A stretch of DNA of 64,000 nt, from positions 1-64,000 of the forward strand of contig JALOAT010000001.1 in assembly GCA_023228645.1 (NCBI GenBank). Direction: 5' to 3'. Position numbers and translations under genes: made by a program. This document shows positions 47,819-57,050 of this stretch, piece by piece (the first letter of the stretch is position 1; the number at the start of each line of letters is the position of its first letter). Under the pieces are notes generated by a model that did not search any database, was not told the origin of the DNA, and saw nothing but the letters and a program-made list of their open reading frames with translations. This stretch comes from Gammaproteobacteria bacterium (GTDB lineage: Bacteria; Pseudomonadota; Gammaproteobacteria; Thiohalomonadales; Thiohalomonadaceae).

Positions 47819-50665
47819 TTACCAGTCTTTAAGCTTTTGATAATTCTCTTCAGTATACGAAATACCTGTTAAATTATCAGCATTAACATCCCTATAAACA
47901 TCGACTTGATGATATTTTAATTCATTAATTAGATTATCTAATTCTTTAGCATCTAAGCTATCATCAACATCTAGTCGAATATTCTCTAAAGTCTCTAAAG
48001 TTAGAATAAGGTCATTAAGGTAAGTCTCATCATTTTCAATAGATTCTACTGACACTTTAGATTGAGTCTTAACCCCCATAATCTCTTCAACTTGACGCTT
48101 ACTCCATTCTAAGATATCCTTACTGCGTGTAGAGATATTATCTACTCCACCTGTATCTAAGAAGATATCATAGATATCAACTTGTTCAGTTTGACCTAAA
48201 CGAGCACATCGAGCAATAGTTTGTGTCCTCTCATATTCTCTAAAAGGCGCATTTAACATGATGATAGTGCTACACATAGTTAGAGGTACTGCGGCACTAA
48301 GAGAATCATAGGTAGCAACGAGGATTGTGTAGTCAGGATTATTTCGCATATCACTTAAGATCTTAACTAAGTTCTTATTAGTGTCTGCATAGACAACATG
48401 ACACTTAACCCCACGCTCTGTAAGTTGCTGTTGTAGACTCAATACTACTTGAACAAAGCTTGTAAAGAATACTGTTTTGCTATTAGAGGCGTTTGCCATA
48501 TCTAAGAGAGTTAATTTCTTATCCCCTCCTTTCTCATCCATGACTAAATCAATATTAGCAATCTCTAGGTTACACCTAGTCCTAATACCGCCTAGAATCC
48601 TTCCTAAGGCTTCTCCTTGAATCTTTAAGGTAACATACTTATAAACACTCCTAGCTTCTCTAAAGACTTGTTTATCAGCACTGTCTAAGTAAGGGATGAT
48701 GAATTCTTTTTCGAACTTATTACACCATGCAGGTTCAGTCTTATGAATTCTAGGATCATAATTCTTACGAAGAGTAGTAGCTACTTTAAAATATCCATTG
48801 ATACTGTCAGCTAAACCAGGTTTCTTTAATTTAACCATTTCTAAGCATCTGAGATAGTCCTCAACATAACTATCCATATGTTCTTTATAGTACTTACTTC
48901 TTTCTACAACAAAATCACCAATGACTTTCTTAATATGTGGTAAGGTATAATCACTACCGTCTTTTAATTTAACACTATATTCATGAAAGTCAGGCTTATC
49001 AGTAATAACAGATTCTTTTGTTATAGTAAATTTAACTAAACCTAATCGATGAGCAATAATATCGTTAGCTTTACTGGAGTTCTTGCCAAAGATTTCTCTA
49101 AATCTTTCCTCAGCTCTGCTATTAAATAAGTTATCAATAGTTTTAAGCATAGGAATAACTTCTCTACCCATTGCTTTTAAAGGTGTACCACTCATCCATA
49201 ATACAAAAGCTTGATTAATGTAAAGACATAAATCAATAAAGTTTTGAGTTCTATTACTAGTACTACCACTCTCATTCATGTTGTGACATTCATCGAGAAT
49301 AATAGTTACCTCACCTAAACTATCTGCTTTAGTTTTATAAAGCATAGGTAAGAACTTTTCTAAGTATTCGTAATGGATAACATAGATACCTTTTTCTACT
49401 GTACTAAAGTTTTCATTAGTACTTAAGAAGTAGTTCTTAGGTTTCTTAAATAATCCCTTAATACTAACTTCCCATGGGTCCTTAATAGCATTTTTAGGAC
49501 AAACGACAATAACAGTATCTGAGTGTAACATTGCACTCACAGCTAAACTCATATAAGTGTTATGAGTAACTACCCAGTCATCAGCAATGTAGAGTTTATC
49601 AGGATGATCAATTTCAATACATTGAACAGGTTCCACTCCTATTTTTTTAATTGATTTGATCTTTATCTTTCTATCATCGGGATTAACAGGTAATACACCA
49701 TTAACAAAACATTCATTAAAGCGTTTGTAATGAGTAGCGATGTAACCTGCTTGTCGTAATTGATCTTCTACAAAAGCACCCTCTACTTCCCCAACTACTT
49801 TAAAAGTAAGGTTGCTATCATCACCACTGATATTACTATTACCAACTCTAACTCTTAATTGATTAACAATTTCTTTTTTGTTTAAGCAAACAGGTAAATC
49901 AATAGAGAGGGAGGTGATGTTAAAGATCTTATTATTCTCAAGAATCTGAGCTAAGCTTAAAATGCGGCGACCTAACCATCTAGAATGATAAACACCCCAT
50001 AAATGCTCTAGACAAGAACGAGTTTTCCTACCATCACTGAATTCAATTTCATAAACCTCCATCTCACCTTGAGGATATACGCCTTTAACAGTAGTTTCCA
50101 CCCCCGACCAAGCTAAGATCTTATCACCTACCTGAATATCTTTATTTAGAATAAAACCTTGTCTGGTTCTAAGTTTTGTATATAGAGGTTGAGCTTTACC
50201 TGTACCAGGCGCTGAGTCTAAAAGATAGCCTCTGAGGTTTAGTTTTTTCGCCTGGCTAGTAAGATGGTTGAAGAAGTCTTGCTGTGCTACTTTAGGTTTA
50301 AAGACAAATTGATTTAACTGAGATTGATCTAGAAGAGGTTCTTGAACTTCTTCATTAAGACTGCTTAACCATGTATTCTCTTTTAGACTATCTCTAATTT
50401 TAACGAGTACACGATTAGGAGTATGAGTATAACGTCGTTGGATAAGGGATTCGATAATATATAGAAACTCAATACCAAAGAACTTATTAAAAGCAATTTC
50501 TTTAGGTTTTTGATAAGAAAATAAATTATCAGTAATTTTACGAGTTCCCCATTGACGTCGAATATCTTCCATAAAGGGGATACTGTCAATACCTTTAATA
50601 ATAATCAAATCATTTCTTTCTTCTACAGTAATAGAAGAAATTAAAGCAGTAAAGAAATTAAACAT
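47819..50665 (-). CDS. SNF2-type DNA helicase with intein in the Walker A motif
   Basis: 948 residues, 736 after removal of a 212-residue intein. Motif I is APGTGK ending at residue 157, resuming as TYMSLA after residue 369; motif II DECH (with VTIILDECHNM), SGTPLKA, and C-terminal QTIARCARLGQTEQVDIYDIF (SNF2 motif VI). Resembles UvsW or SWI2/SNF2 ATP-dependent translocases used in replication or recombination. Minus strand, downstream of a DnaB-like helicase gene (gap 103 bases). Weak binding site upstream. Confidence 0.9.
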   Translation of the reverse strand: MFNFFTALISSITVEERNDLIIIKGIDSIPFMEDIRRQWGTRKITDNLFSYQKPKEIAFNKFFGIEFLYIIESLIQRRYTHTPNRVLVKIRDSLKENTWLSSLNEEVQEPLLDQSQLNQFVFKPKVAQQDFFNHLTSQAKKLNLRGYLLDSAPGTGKAQPLYTKLRTRQGFILNKDIQVGDKILAWSGVETTVKGVYPQGEMEVYEIEFSDGRKTRSCLEHLWGVYHSRWLGRRILSLAQILENNKIFNITSLSIDLPVCLNKKEIVNQLRVRVGNSNISGDDSNLTFKVVGEVEGAFVEDQLRQAGYIATHYKRFNECFVNGVLPVNPDDRKIKIKSIKKIGVEPVQCIEIDHPDKLYIADDWVVTHNTYMSLAVSAMLHSDTVIVVCPKNAIKDPWEVSIKGLFKKPKNYFLSTNENFSTVEKGIYVIHYEYLEKFLPMLYKTKADSLGEVTIILDECHNMNESGSTSNRTQNFIDLCLYINQAFVLWMSGTPLKAMGREVIPMLKTIDNLFNSRAEERFREIFGKNSSKANDIIAHRLGLVKFTITKESVITDKPDFHEYSVKLKDGSDYTLPHIKKVIGDFVVERSKYYKEHMDSYVEDYLRCLEMVKLKKPGLADSINGYFKVATTLRKNYDPRIHKTEPAWCNKFEKEFIIPYLDSADKQVFREARSVYKYVTLKIQGEALGRILGGIRTRCNLEIANIDLVMDEKGGDKKLTLLDMANASNSKTVFFTSFVQVVLSLQQQLTERGVKCHVVYADTNKNLVKILSDMRNNPDYTILVATYDSLSAAVPLTMCSTIIMLNAPFREYERTQTIARCARLGQTEQVDIYDIFLDTGGVDNISTRSKDILEWSKRQVEEIMGVKTQSKVSVESIENDETYLNDLILTLETLENIRLDVDDSLDAKELDNLINELKYHQVDVYRDVNADNLTGISYTEENYQKLKDW
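49559..50194 (-). other. Ala-1 intein inside the helicase P-loop
   Basis: Residues 158-369, starting AQPLYTKLRTRQGF and ending YIADDWVVTHN before Thr. The nucleophile position 1 is Ala instead of Cys/Ser, as in class 2/3-like inteins, while TRSCLEHLWGVYH gives the block B with His. No LAGLIDADG motif, so a mini-intein or endonuclease remnant. Insertion splits GTGK from T, so the ATPase cannot work before splicing. Confidence 0.8.
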
Positions 50666-50715
50666 GTTTATATAACCTAATAGTTTATTTTTTTTTGTAC
50701 ACTAATCATAGAATG

Positions 50716-50757
50716 ACAGCATAACTGGGAGTCCTAAAAAGGACTCCCTCTATGCCG
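50716..50757 (-). terminator. Minus-strand terminator GGGAGTCC/GGACTCCC
   Basis: 8-bp stem, AAAAA-type loop (T5 on the minus strand), GCATA/TATGC arms; right after the DnaB-like gene in its direction. Confidence 0.7.
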
Positions 50758-50768
50758 TTTACCATAGA

Positions 50769-52316
50769 TTAGAATTCCCACATGGGTTTTTCTTCTTCTC
50801 CATTTTCATTCACAATAGCGCCAGGTGTACTAACACCTAAAGTAGGTCCATGAAGATCATCTTGTAATCCTGCTTCTGGATGAAAGGGTAGAGCACAGAA
50901 TAGATCTTTATCAGCAACTACAGCACCACCTTGACGATACTTACCACGAGCGCATGTTAAATACTTAACACCATTAATAGATTCAATATGAATAAGAATC
51001 TCTGCATCAACTTCTTGGTTAATCTGAGTAGAGCCTGAATACATACTCTTGTTCACAAACTCTTTAACTAAGTTATCTCTACCTTCACGAACCATCTTAG
51101 TAGCATCCGGAGACAGCTGCCAAGGCGTAATGAAAGTGATACCTCTGGCGCTCATGAAATTTCGGACCCTCCTAACAAGATCCCTTTTATCTTCACCAGT
51201 TGCTCCTTTTTCACAACCAGTAGTAGGAATCATCATTAAATAATCCAGCATACAAAGCTTTACACAATAACCTAAAGATTCTAACTCAATGATCTTTCTT
51301 TCAATATCTCGATAAGTCCAAGCGCTAGGGTTAATACGCATAAAGCGTACATGCCATCCATTAGCACTCCACTTCTCATGGATATATGCCCTCATGTATT
51401 CTGAGGTCATGTCACTGATAACAGGGACTTTCTTTTCTGCGTTAAAATACGTATCAGTAAAGATCTTTGTTAAGTTATCAGTAATTTCATCTTCTGCACT
51501 AATTCTAAGTAAGAGGGGTTTCTTACCTTCATCTTCTTCCCTTAAGAAAGGAGTATTATAGATAGCAGCATGACGAAATAAAGCTAAGGTAAAACCTGTT
51601 TTATGTTGGTGTTGTAATGCGCCTACTAATAATGTCTTACCAGCTCCTAAAGCACCTCTGAAGAATTTATTGATATGTTTAAAACCAAAAACAAAACTAC
51701 CAATACCTTCTTCTGCTTTCTTAGCTTGGTCAAAGACAGTCTCTACAGCTTTAGAGTCACTGAGATCAAAATCAGCAATAACCGCAGGATCTTCACTATC
51801 TCCTTTATTTAAGAAAGGTTCGATCTCTGAAACAGACTGCATTAAATACTTAGGAATATCATCAACATCATCTCTACTGAACTTTAACTTTTTAGCTTTT
51901 TCATAAAAGAGTTCAATAGCATTAGTATCTCTTAAATACTTATTTAACTTCTTCTCTAAACTAACTGCACTCCCAGCAATCTCTTCTTCAGTTAACTCTG
52001 CTTCAATCATGACTTTCATTGACTCTAGTAATTGAGAGTCATTGCCACAGTCAATAGTAATCTGTTGAAGGAGGGTTAGTTTATCAATCTCACTTTCATT
52101 GACGAGTTGTTTAATTGTTTTAATTAAGCAACTAATAGCATCTCTTTCTTGATCTAGACCACCTCCAGTTAATTCAGGGAGCTTTATCAACTCTAACACC
52201 TGGAGAACTAAACTAGAAGTAGAAGTACTCTTATGAGGTAATTTAGATTTTAAAAATAGTAAAGTAATACAACTAGCTAAAAGATGTTTATTATTCATAT
52301 GGCGGGTTTGATACAA
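50769..52316 (-). CDS. DnaB-like replicative helicase (SF4/RecA fold)
   Basis: 515 residues as given from TTG 52316; the ATG at 52298 is an alternative start. A helical N-terminal domain, Walker A GALGAGKT at 221-228, Walker B-like VKLCMLDYLMMIP, and an STQINQEVDAEILIH segment near the C-terminus. Related to hexameric replicative helicases that unwind DNA at the fork; exact relationship to DnaB or gp41 not decided. Pairs with the helicase gene downstream. Confidence 0.82.
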   Translation of the reverse strand: MYQTRHMNNKHLLASCITLLFLKSKLPHKSTSTSSLVLQVLELIKLPELTGGGLDQERDAISCLIKTIKQLVNESEIDKLTLLQQITIDCGNDSQLLESMKVMIEAELTEEEIAGSAVSLEKKLNKYLRDTNAIELFYEKAKKLKFSRDDVDDIPKYLMQSVSEIEPFLNKGDSEDPAVIADFDLSDSKAVETVFDQAKKAEEGIGSFVFGFKHINKFFRGALGAGKTLLVGALQHQHKTGFTLALFRHAAIYNTPFLREEDEGKKPLLLRISAEDEITDNLTKIFTDTYFNAEKKVPVISDMTSEYMRAYIHEKWSANGWHVRFMRINPSAWTYRDIERKIIELESLGYCVKLCMLDYLMMIPTTGCEKGATGEDKRDLVRRVRNFMSARGITFITPWQLSPDATKMVREGRDNLVKEFVNKSMYSGSTQINQEVDAEILIHIESINGVKYLTCARGKYRQGGAVVADKDLFCALPFHPEAGLQDDLHGPTLGVSTPGAIVNENGEEEKPMWEF

Positions 52317-52491
52317 ATTCTCTTAGTATTTAGATGTAATGTATGAAAACAATTTCTCTTTAATTGGATTTAAATATAGAAAGAGTTCATACTGGACATA
52401 TCATCTATTAGAGGCTATTTTAATTAATTACTAATTAGCTTGAAATACAACCAAATAGTATAGAAAATAAAAAACTTGGAGTAAACATACA

Positions 52492-53094
52492 GTGAAGCAT
52501 TTTAACTCGATACTAATTCCTAATTGGATCGAGCAAGCGATCTTGGCAAATGATAAGTCTTTAGCAGATGTCATTAATTATGATGTCATGCGAGCTATCC
52601 TCAGCCCTGAGGACGTGCTCTATCTCTTACAATTTCAACAACTCAACACAGCTAGCTTTGATAATTCTGTACTAGGATCTAGCATTGAAAACCTTTCTTC
52701 TTACTGGCGTTCTAATACAGAGTGTCCTGAAGAAGTAGAAACCTTAACTAATATTGCTTATAATAGTGTTAATAATTATGAAGCATTCACATCAGGCATA
52801 CTAACTCGTTTTAGTACTGCTGCTGTACTAGGGGCGGAAGATAAGGTTTTTGAGATACATGATTTGAGTAAGAACCTAAGTAATTCCGAACTTACTTATG
52901 CAATTGTGTTTGGACAAAATTCTCTAAGTACTGAAGCCGTTAATACAATGAGTCTTCAGACTAAATATGACTTAACTGAATCGTTATTAAAAGCACTCTA
53001 TTCTCGCTTACCAACGGTTCAAGTAGCACTACTTCCTATTACTAAACAATATATTGAACTAATGAAAATTAGAGTAAATACCAACGCACTATAA
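52492..53094 (+). CDS. Hypothetical protein upstream of the capsid gene
   Basis: 200 residues from GTG; helical, acidic. TTGGAGTAAACATACA upstream gives GGAG at a distance. A promoter-like ACATATCATCTA word precedes at 52396. Possible structural or scaffold role by position only. Confidence 0.65.
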   Translation: MKHFNSILIPNWIEQAILANDKSLADVINYDVMRAILSPEDVLYLLQFQQLNTASFDNSVLGSSIENLSSYWRSNTECPEEVETLTNIAYNSVNNYEAFTSGILTRFSTAAVLGAEDKVFEIHDLSKNLSNSELTYAIVFGQNSLSTEAVNTMSLQTKYDLTESLLKALYSRLPTVQVALLPITKQYIELMKIRVNTNAL

Positions 53095-53180
53095 TTAGTT
53101 TGTATCTATTTTAAGATTAAATAGTTTGAGATATAAAACCTTTACAATCTCTTAAGAAATTTTACAAGGATTTTTCATAA

Positions 53181-55412
53181 ATGAAGCCTACTAACAAGAT
53201 TTTCGGTATTAATCAATCGGAAACGCCCGCACTGGGACTTAACAAAGCTATTGATCAGCTCAAAGACAAATTCGATCATGCACAACTGCGTGGATCGGAG
53301 AGTCTGGGTAAAGCAGTTTTCTCCTCGGAAGGTCTGGACCCAACGAGTTCTGTAGCTACTGAAGCTCGTGATCTCTATCAGAACGTTCAAGTCTCTCTTG
53401 AGAGCGTTTTCAAAGATACCTTTGGTATGGTAGAAGACGCTTCCGGTCGTAGCGTTGCTGCTGTTACTATTTCTGAAGCTGGTCAACGTGCTGCCGCTGC
53501 TGCTGCAATCATGGCGACTAACGTCCCTGCTTACCTGCAATCTGCACCACACGTCTCCCGTGGTTCGATGGAATCGATTCCTCTGATCACTGGTACTAAC
53601 CTTTCTTACACGACCTCTAAGCGTCAATTCTCGGCTGAAGCTTACGATACTCGTGAGCTGCGTGATACGACTGTATACTCGATCATCTATAACCAGAAAC
53701 ACGGTAACCAAGACGAGTTCGCAGAATCCTTCTTCCCAACCGTTACGGTCTCGCCTGATCAAGCTGGCTACACAGTCACAATGAACGTGATGACTGTGAT
53801 GAATGAAGTTCGCCGTGACATCTCTGGTGATGAAACTGATTTCGGTCGTAAGAACCTGATTCATGCTGTTATTGACCCAACGATTCTGGACAACGATCAA
53901 ACTCGTCTGGTTCCAGTTTATCGTCCAGAAGCTGCTGCTAACTTCGTTGATCCTGCTCTGGTTCCTCTTGCTTCGTTTGATGTGGCTGGTGAAGCAGTCC
54001 CAACGACTTCGCTCTTATTCGATAACCGTATCGATATTCTGGGCATCTCTCAAACTGAAGCGCTGCTTGAAACCGGTATTATGGATTCGACTGATGCTGT
54101 TGACTCCAGTCTGTTCCTGGACAACGTCGTGATGAAAGTCACTGACGGTGCGGACGATGAAGTGATTCGTCTGAGCACTCGCCATATGCATGAATCGAAC
54201 TTCTATCCAGTTGTACAAGGTAACTTCCGTCAACTGCGTCTGATGTTCGATACTAAAGATGTTCTGGTGGGTGGTAGCAGTGGTGCTATTAAAACCGTTC
54301 GGGGTGCTGACTCTGTTCTGCTTGCACCTATCGTTACTTCTGAACTGGCTGTTCGTCTGTCGTTCGTTGTTTCGGGTCAGATCAACGTTGAAACGGGTCT
54401 TATTTCGCTGCAACGTACTCGTCCAATCGTTTCGGTTATCCGTGACGAACAAGGTAACAAGATTGCTACCGACGATCCTCGCTATCAAACCGTTGTTGAT
54501 CTCTTTGAAGACGCTGAACTGATCGGTTACACTCTGGATGGTTATCGTACCAACTCGAACCGTCGTCAACGTGGTCAGCTGGTTGATACGACCTATCAAT
54601 CGCAAATGTATCAGCCACAGCTGCGTAGCCCAATCACGATCCCACGTCCTGAGACTAACGTTTCTCAGACTGATTCGATTGACATCGCTGCACTGCTGGT
54701 CGCTACAGGTATTCGTACGACTAACGCTGCTATTGACGAGATCTTCAAAACGCAGACCGTTCTGGCTCAACACTTTAATGCTAATGATCCCGTTTCTGCT
54801 ACGCCTACTCTGATGGGTGTTGCTCTGGGTCCAATCCGTCCCTTCTATGAGACTGATGTCATTGACGTTGAAGCTGAGATCAACTCGCTCAAATCGCATG
54901 AGAAAGTTCAGGATATGCAAGCTGTCCTGCTGAACCGTATCCGTGACGTAGCTTATCGTGCATGGCGTGATTCGGGTTATAAGCCTGTTGCTGATGCACT
55001 GGCTGGCGGTATCTCGAAGAAGCCAACTGTACTGATCGGTACTGATCCAGTTATCGCTAACTATCTGATCACTCCAGGAGATGTTCGTACCCTGGGTGCA
55101 GAAATGGACTTCAAGATCGTTTCGACCTTTAACCAGCGTGTCAAAGGCCAGATCTTTATTACCTTCATCAATCCGGATTCGGCTAAGTCTGGTGTGCCAG
55201 ATCCGCTGACCTTCGGTAACATGGGTTGGAAGCCTGAACTGGTTATCGCTCTGCCAACGTACTTCAACGGTGCTAACAGCCGTCAGATTACTGTACAGCC
55301 TTGCTTTATCCACTCGATCAACTGCCCGATCCTGGCGCACTTCACTGTTGTTAACCTGGATAAAGTCACTCGCGTTCGTAACCCGATCGCGTTTGAAGAA
55401 GTCCAACCTTGA
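53181..55412 (+). CDS. Probable major capsid protein
   Basis: 743 residues, size of capsid proteins in giant phages. QDEFAESFFPTVTVSPDQAG then YTVTMNV looks like the extended E-loop of the HK97 fold. N-terminal Ala-rich region (AAAAAAIMATNVPAYLQSAP) may be a cleaved or flexible part. Codon use is clearly different from neighbours (CTG, CGT, AAC, TTC favoured), typical of an abundant product. AAGGATTTTTCATAA site. A tail sheath protein is the main alternative. Confidence 0.72.
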   Translation: MKPTNKIFGINQSETPALGLNKAIDQLKDKFDHAQLRGSESLGKAVFSSEGLDPTSSVATEARDLYQNVQVSLESVFKDTFGMVEDASGRSVAAVTISEAGQRAAAAAAIMATNVPAYLQSAPHVSRGSMESIPLITGTNLSYTTSKRQFSAEAYDTRELRDTTVYSIIYNQKHGNQDEFAESFFPTVTVSPDQAGYTVTMNVMTVMNEVRRDISGDETDFGRKNLIHAVIDPTILDNDQTRLVPVYRPEAAANFVDPALVPLASFDVAGEAVPTTSLLFDNRIDILGISQTEALLETGIMDSTDAVDSSLFLDNVVMKVTDGADDEVIRLSTRHMHESNFYPVVQGNFRQLRLMFDTKDVLVGGSSGAIKTVRGADSVLLAPIVTSELAVRLSFVVSGQINVETGLISLQRTRPIVSVIRDEQGNKIATDDPRYQTVVDLFEDAELIGYTLDGYRTNSNRRQRGQLVDTTYQSQMYQPQLRSPITIPRPETNVSQTDSIDIAALLVATGIRTTNAAIDEIFKTQTVLAQHFNANDPVSATPTLMGVALGPIRPFYETDVIDVEAEINSLKSHEKVQDMQAVLLNRIRDVAYRAWRDSGYKPVADALAGGISKKPTVLIGTDPVIANYLITPGDVRTLGAEMDFKIVSTFNQRVKGQIFITFINPDSAKSGVPDPLTFGNMGWKPELVIALPTYFNGANSRQITVQPCFIHSINCPILAHFTVVNLDKVTRVRNPIAFEEVQP

Positions 55413-55421
55413 AGTGATAGT

Positions 55422-55513
55422 CTATTCACTAAGTATAAGCTAGATGGCTTTAAAAGAGTTGATTCTTAACTCTCATTGGCCTATAGCCAAATTGAGTAAT
55501 CGATAGTGAATAG
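55422..55513 (+). other. Structured 3' region after the capsid gene
   Basis: CTATTCACTA (55422) and TAGTGAATAG (55504) form a 10-bp outer arm around two inner hairpins, GAGTT...AACTC and TTGGC...GCCAA. Lies before a family terminator, so it may protect the capsid mRNA 3' end. Confidence 0.5.
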
Positions 55514-55538
55514 GCCAATATTGTAATACGCTTACAAT

Positions 55539-55577
55539 GGCATAGATAGGGAGAGCAATTAGCTCTCCCATTTATGC
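55539..55577 (+). terminator. GGCATAGATAGGGAGAGC family terminator
   Basis: GGGAGAGC/GCTCTCCC with GGCAT/ATGCC outer arms; end of the capsid unit. The gene-free stretch 55413-55810 also holds the structured region and a promoter motif. Confidence 0.85.
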
Positions 55578-55602
55578 CGTACTTTTATTATTTAAGATAT
55601 TT

Positions 55603-55620
55603 TCACATACACATCACTAT
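55603..55620 (+). promoter_or_regulatory. Promoter motif ACATACACATCACTA
   Basis: Variant core about 190 bases before 55811. Confidence 0.4.
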
Positions 55621-55810
55621 CTAGTAACTTAGGTAGAAGTGCCTTTAATTATCTATTAATTCGTTCTTTAATTAAACTCCTAGTATTTGTAGTAATCGTT
55701 CTTTAGTAGTTAGGGAGAGTACTTTCGGGAGAAGTATTCGTGCCAGCCCAGTAGTGTAATAGATAATTAAGAAGATCAATAATTTTTATAAATTGGGGGA
55801 AAATATCGAT

Positions 55811-56974
55811 ATGTATAGTGGATTTAATATGCCTAAACATCGATTAGAGAGATCTGATCCATGTAATGGCCATGATTTTAGTCGGGGACCTAGAGTAAAT
55901 GGAACAGGTACATTCACTCTAGAGGTAGAGTATTTTAATTATACTCAATATCATATTCAAGTGACAGGTAACGATGATGTACCTATGGTCATCTATTCTG
56001 ATCCGACAACATGTCCTGATCACAAGAATTATTTAAACCATGTCATTATTTGTTATAATTACAAAGTTCGATATGGTTATTTAAATGACTTCCATAGACA
56101 CGTCAATTCTCAATTAACTGCTGAAACACCGTTAATGAGAAGTCTTCAGATTCAAGTCAATAAAGACTATCCGTTTCATCAGAGTCAAATGACTCGTGAA
56201 TACAAAATTGCTTTTAAGATTCATATCGAGAAAATCCTAAACTCCCCACAAGGGATCTTTGATGAGAATACCTCGAAAGTCTTATCAGTTAATATTCCTG
56301 AAGATAGTCGATTCGTAGAAGTGGGCGCTCCGAATCATATTAACCCAGTCGGTTTAAATAGGGTTAATTTTCCTGCTATGAGTGCGGCTGGATTGACAGA
56401 AGAAGAGAAAGAAAAACTCGATAGCACTATGATTGCTTTCCATGCTGATTTAATCGATAATGGAAACGTTATGTCATCGAGATTCTTTAAGCTCCTAGAT
56501 CAAGTCATAGAACTTAAACCTCGACTTGACTTATCTCGACCTAGTGGATTATATATCTATTATCGGTCAGGAACGAGTCTACGAGGTAGTAGAATTACTG
56601 ATATGCAATTCTTTAAGTTAGATGAAATTTCTGAAGAAATGGGTTTTTACAGAAAGAGAGAAGATACTTTGTCTTCACTAGAACTAAAGAAACTTCATTT
56701 AGAGAAAGAAAAGATCAGAACGGAAAATGAGCGACTAGAAATAGAGCGAGAAGTACTAAAGATAAAGCAGGATATTGACATGTCTAGTGCTGAAGTTAAG
56801 CGCGAACAAATCCAACACGATAAAGAAAAGATGAAGGCTGCTAAAAATCCTAGTGCGTGGGAGAAAACAGTTAGAGTATTTTCTGAAGTGGGGAATGCTT
56901 TCAAAGCTGCTGCTGCTTTTATTGGTGGAGCATTAGCTTTGTATAAAGTATATGAAATGACAAAGTCTAAATAG
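55811..56974 (+). CDS. Virion-type protein with coiled coil and C-terminal membrane helix
   Basis: 387 residues from ATG 55811 (GGGGGAAAATATCGAT upstream); a TTG at 55793 is possible. Residues 290-350 form a long charged coiled coil (LEKEKIRTENERLEIERE), then a hydrophobic segment (AAAAFIGGALALYKVY). Position between capsid and other large proteins suggests a structural role; no family recognised. Confidence 0.72.
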   Translation: MYSGFNMPKHRLERSDPCNGHDFSRGPRVNGTGTFTLEVEYFNYTQYHIQVTGNDDVPMVIYSDPTTCPDHKNYLNHVIICYNYKVRYGYLNDFHRHVNSQLTAETPLMRSLQIQVNKDYPFHQSQMTREYKIAFKIHIEKILNSPQGIFDENTSKVLSVNIPEDSRFVEVGAPNHINPVGLNRVNFPAMSAAGLTEEEKEKLDSTMIAFHADLIDNGNVMSSRFFKLLDQVIELKPRLDLSRPSGLYIYYRSGTSLRGSRITDMQFFKLDEISEEMGFYRKREDTLSSLELKKLHLEKEKIRTENERLEIEREVLKIKQDIDMSSAEVKREQIQHDKEKMKAAKNPSAWEKTVRVFSEVGNAFKAAAAFIGGALALYKVYEMTKSK

Positions 56975-57050
56975 CGCGATATATTAAATTATCACTTAGC
57001 TTAAAATCTATTGTACTACTTGATACCAAAAAAACAATGGAGAACTCTTC

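Noticed and set aside
54015..55406. 463-codon open frame antisense to the capsid gene
   Set aside because: No ribosome binding site, no protein-like domain. It arises from the strong codon bias (few TTA, CTA and TCA codons) of the capsid gene.
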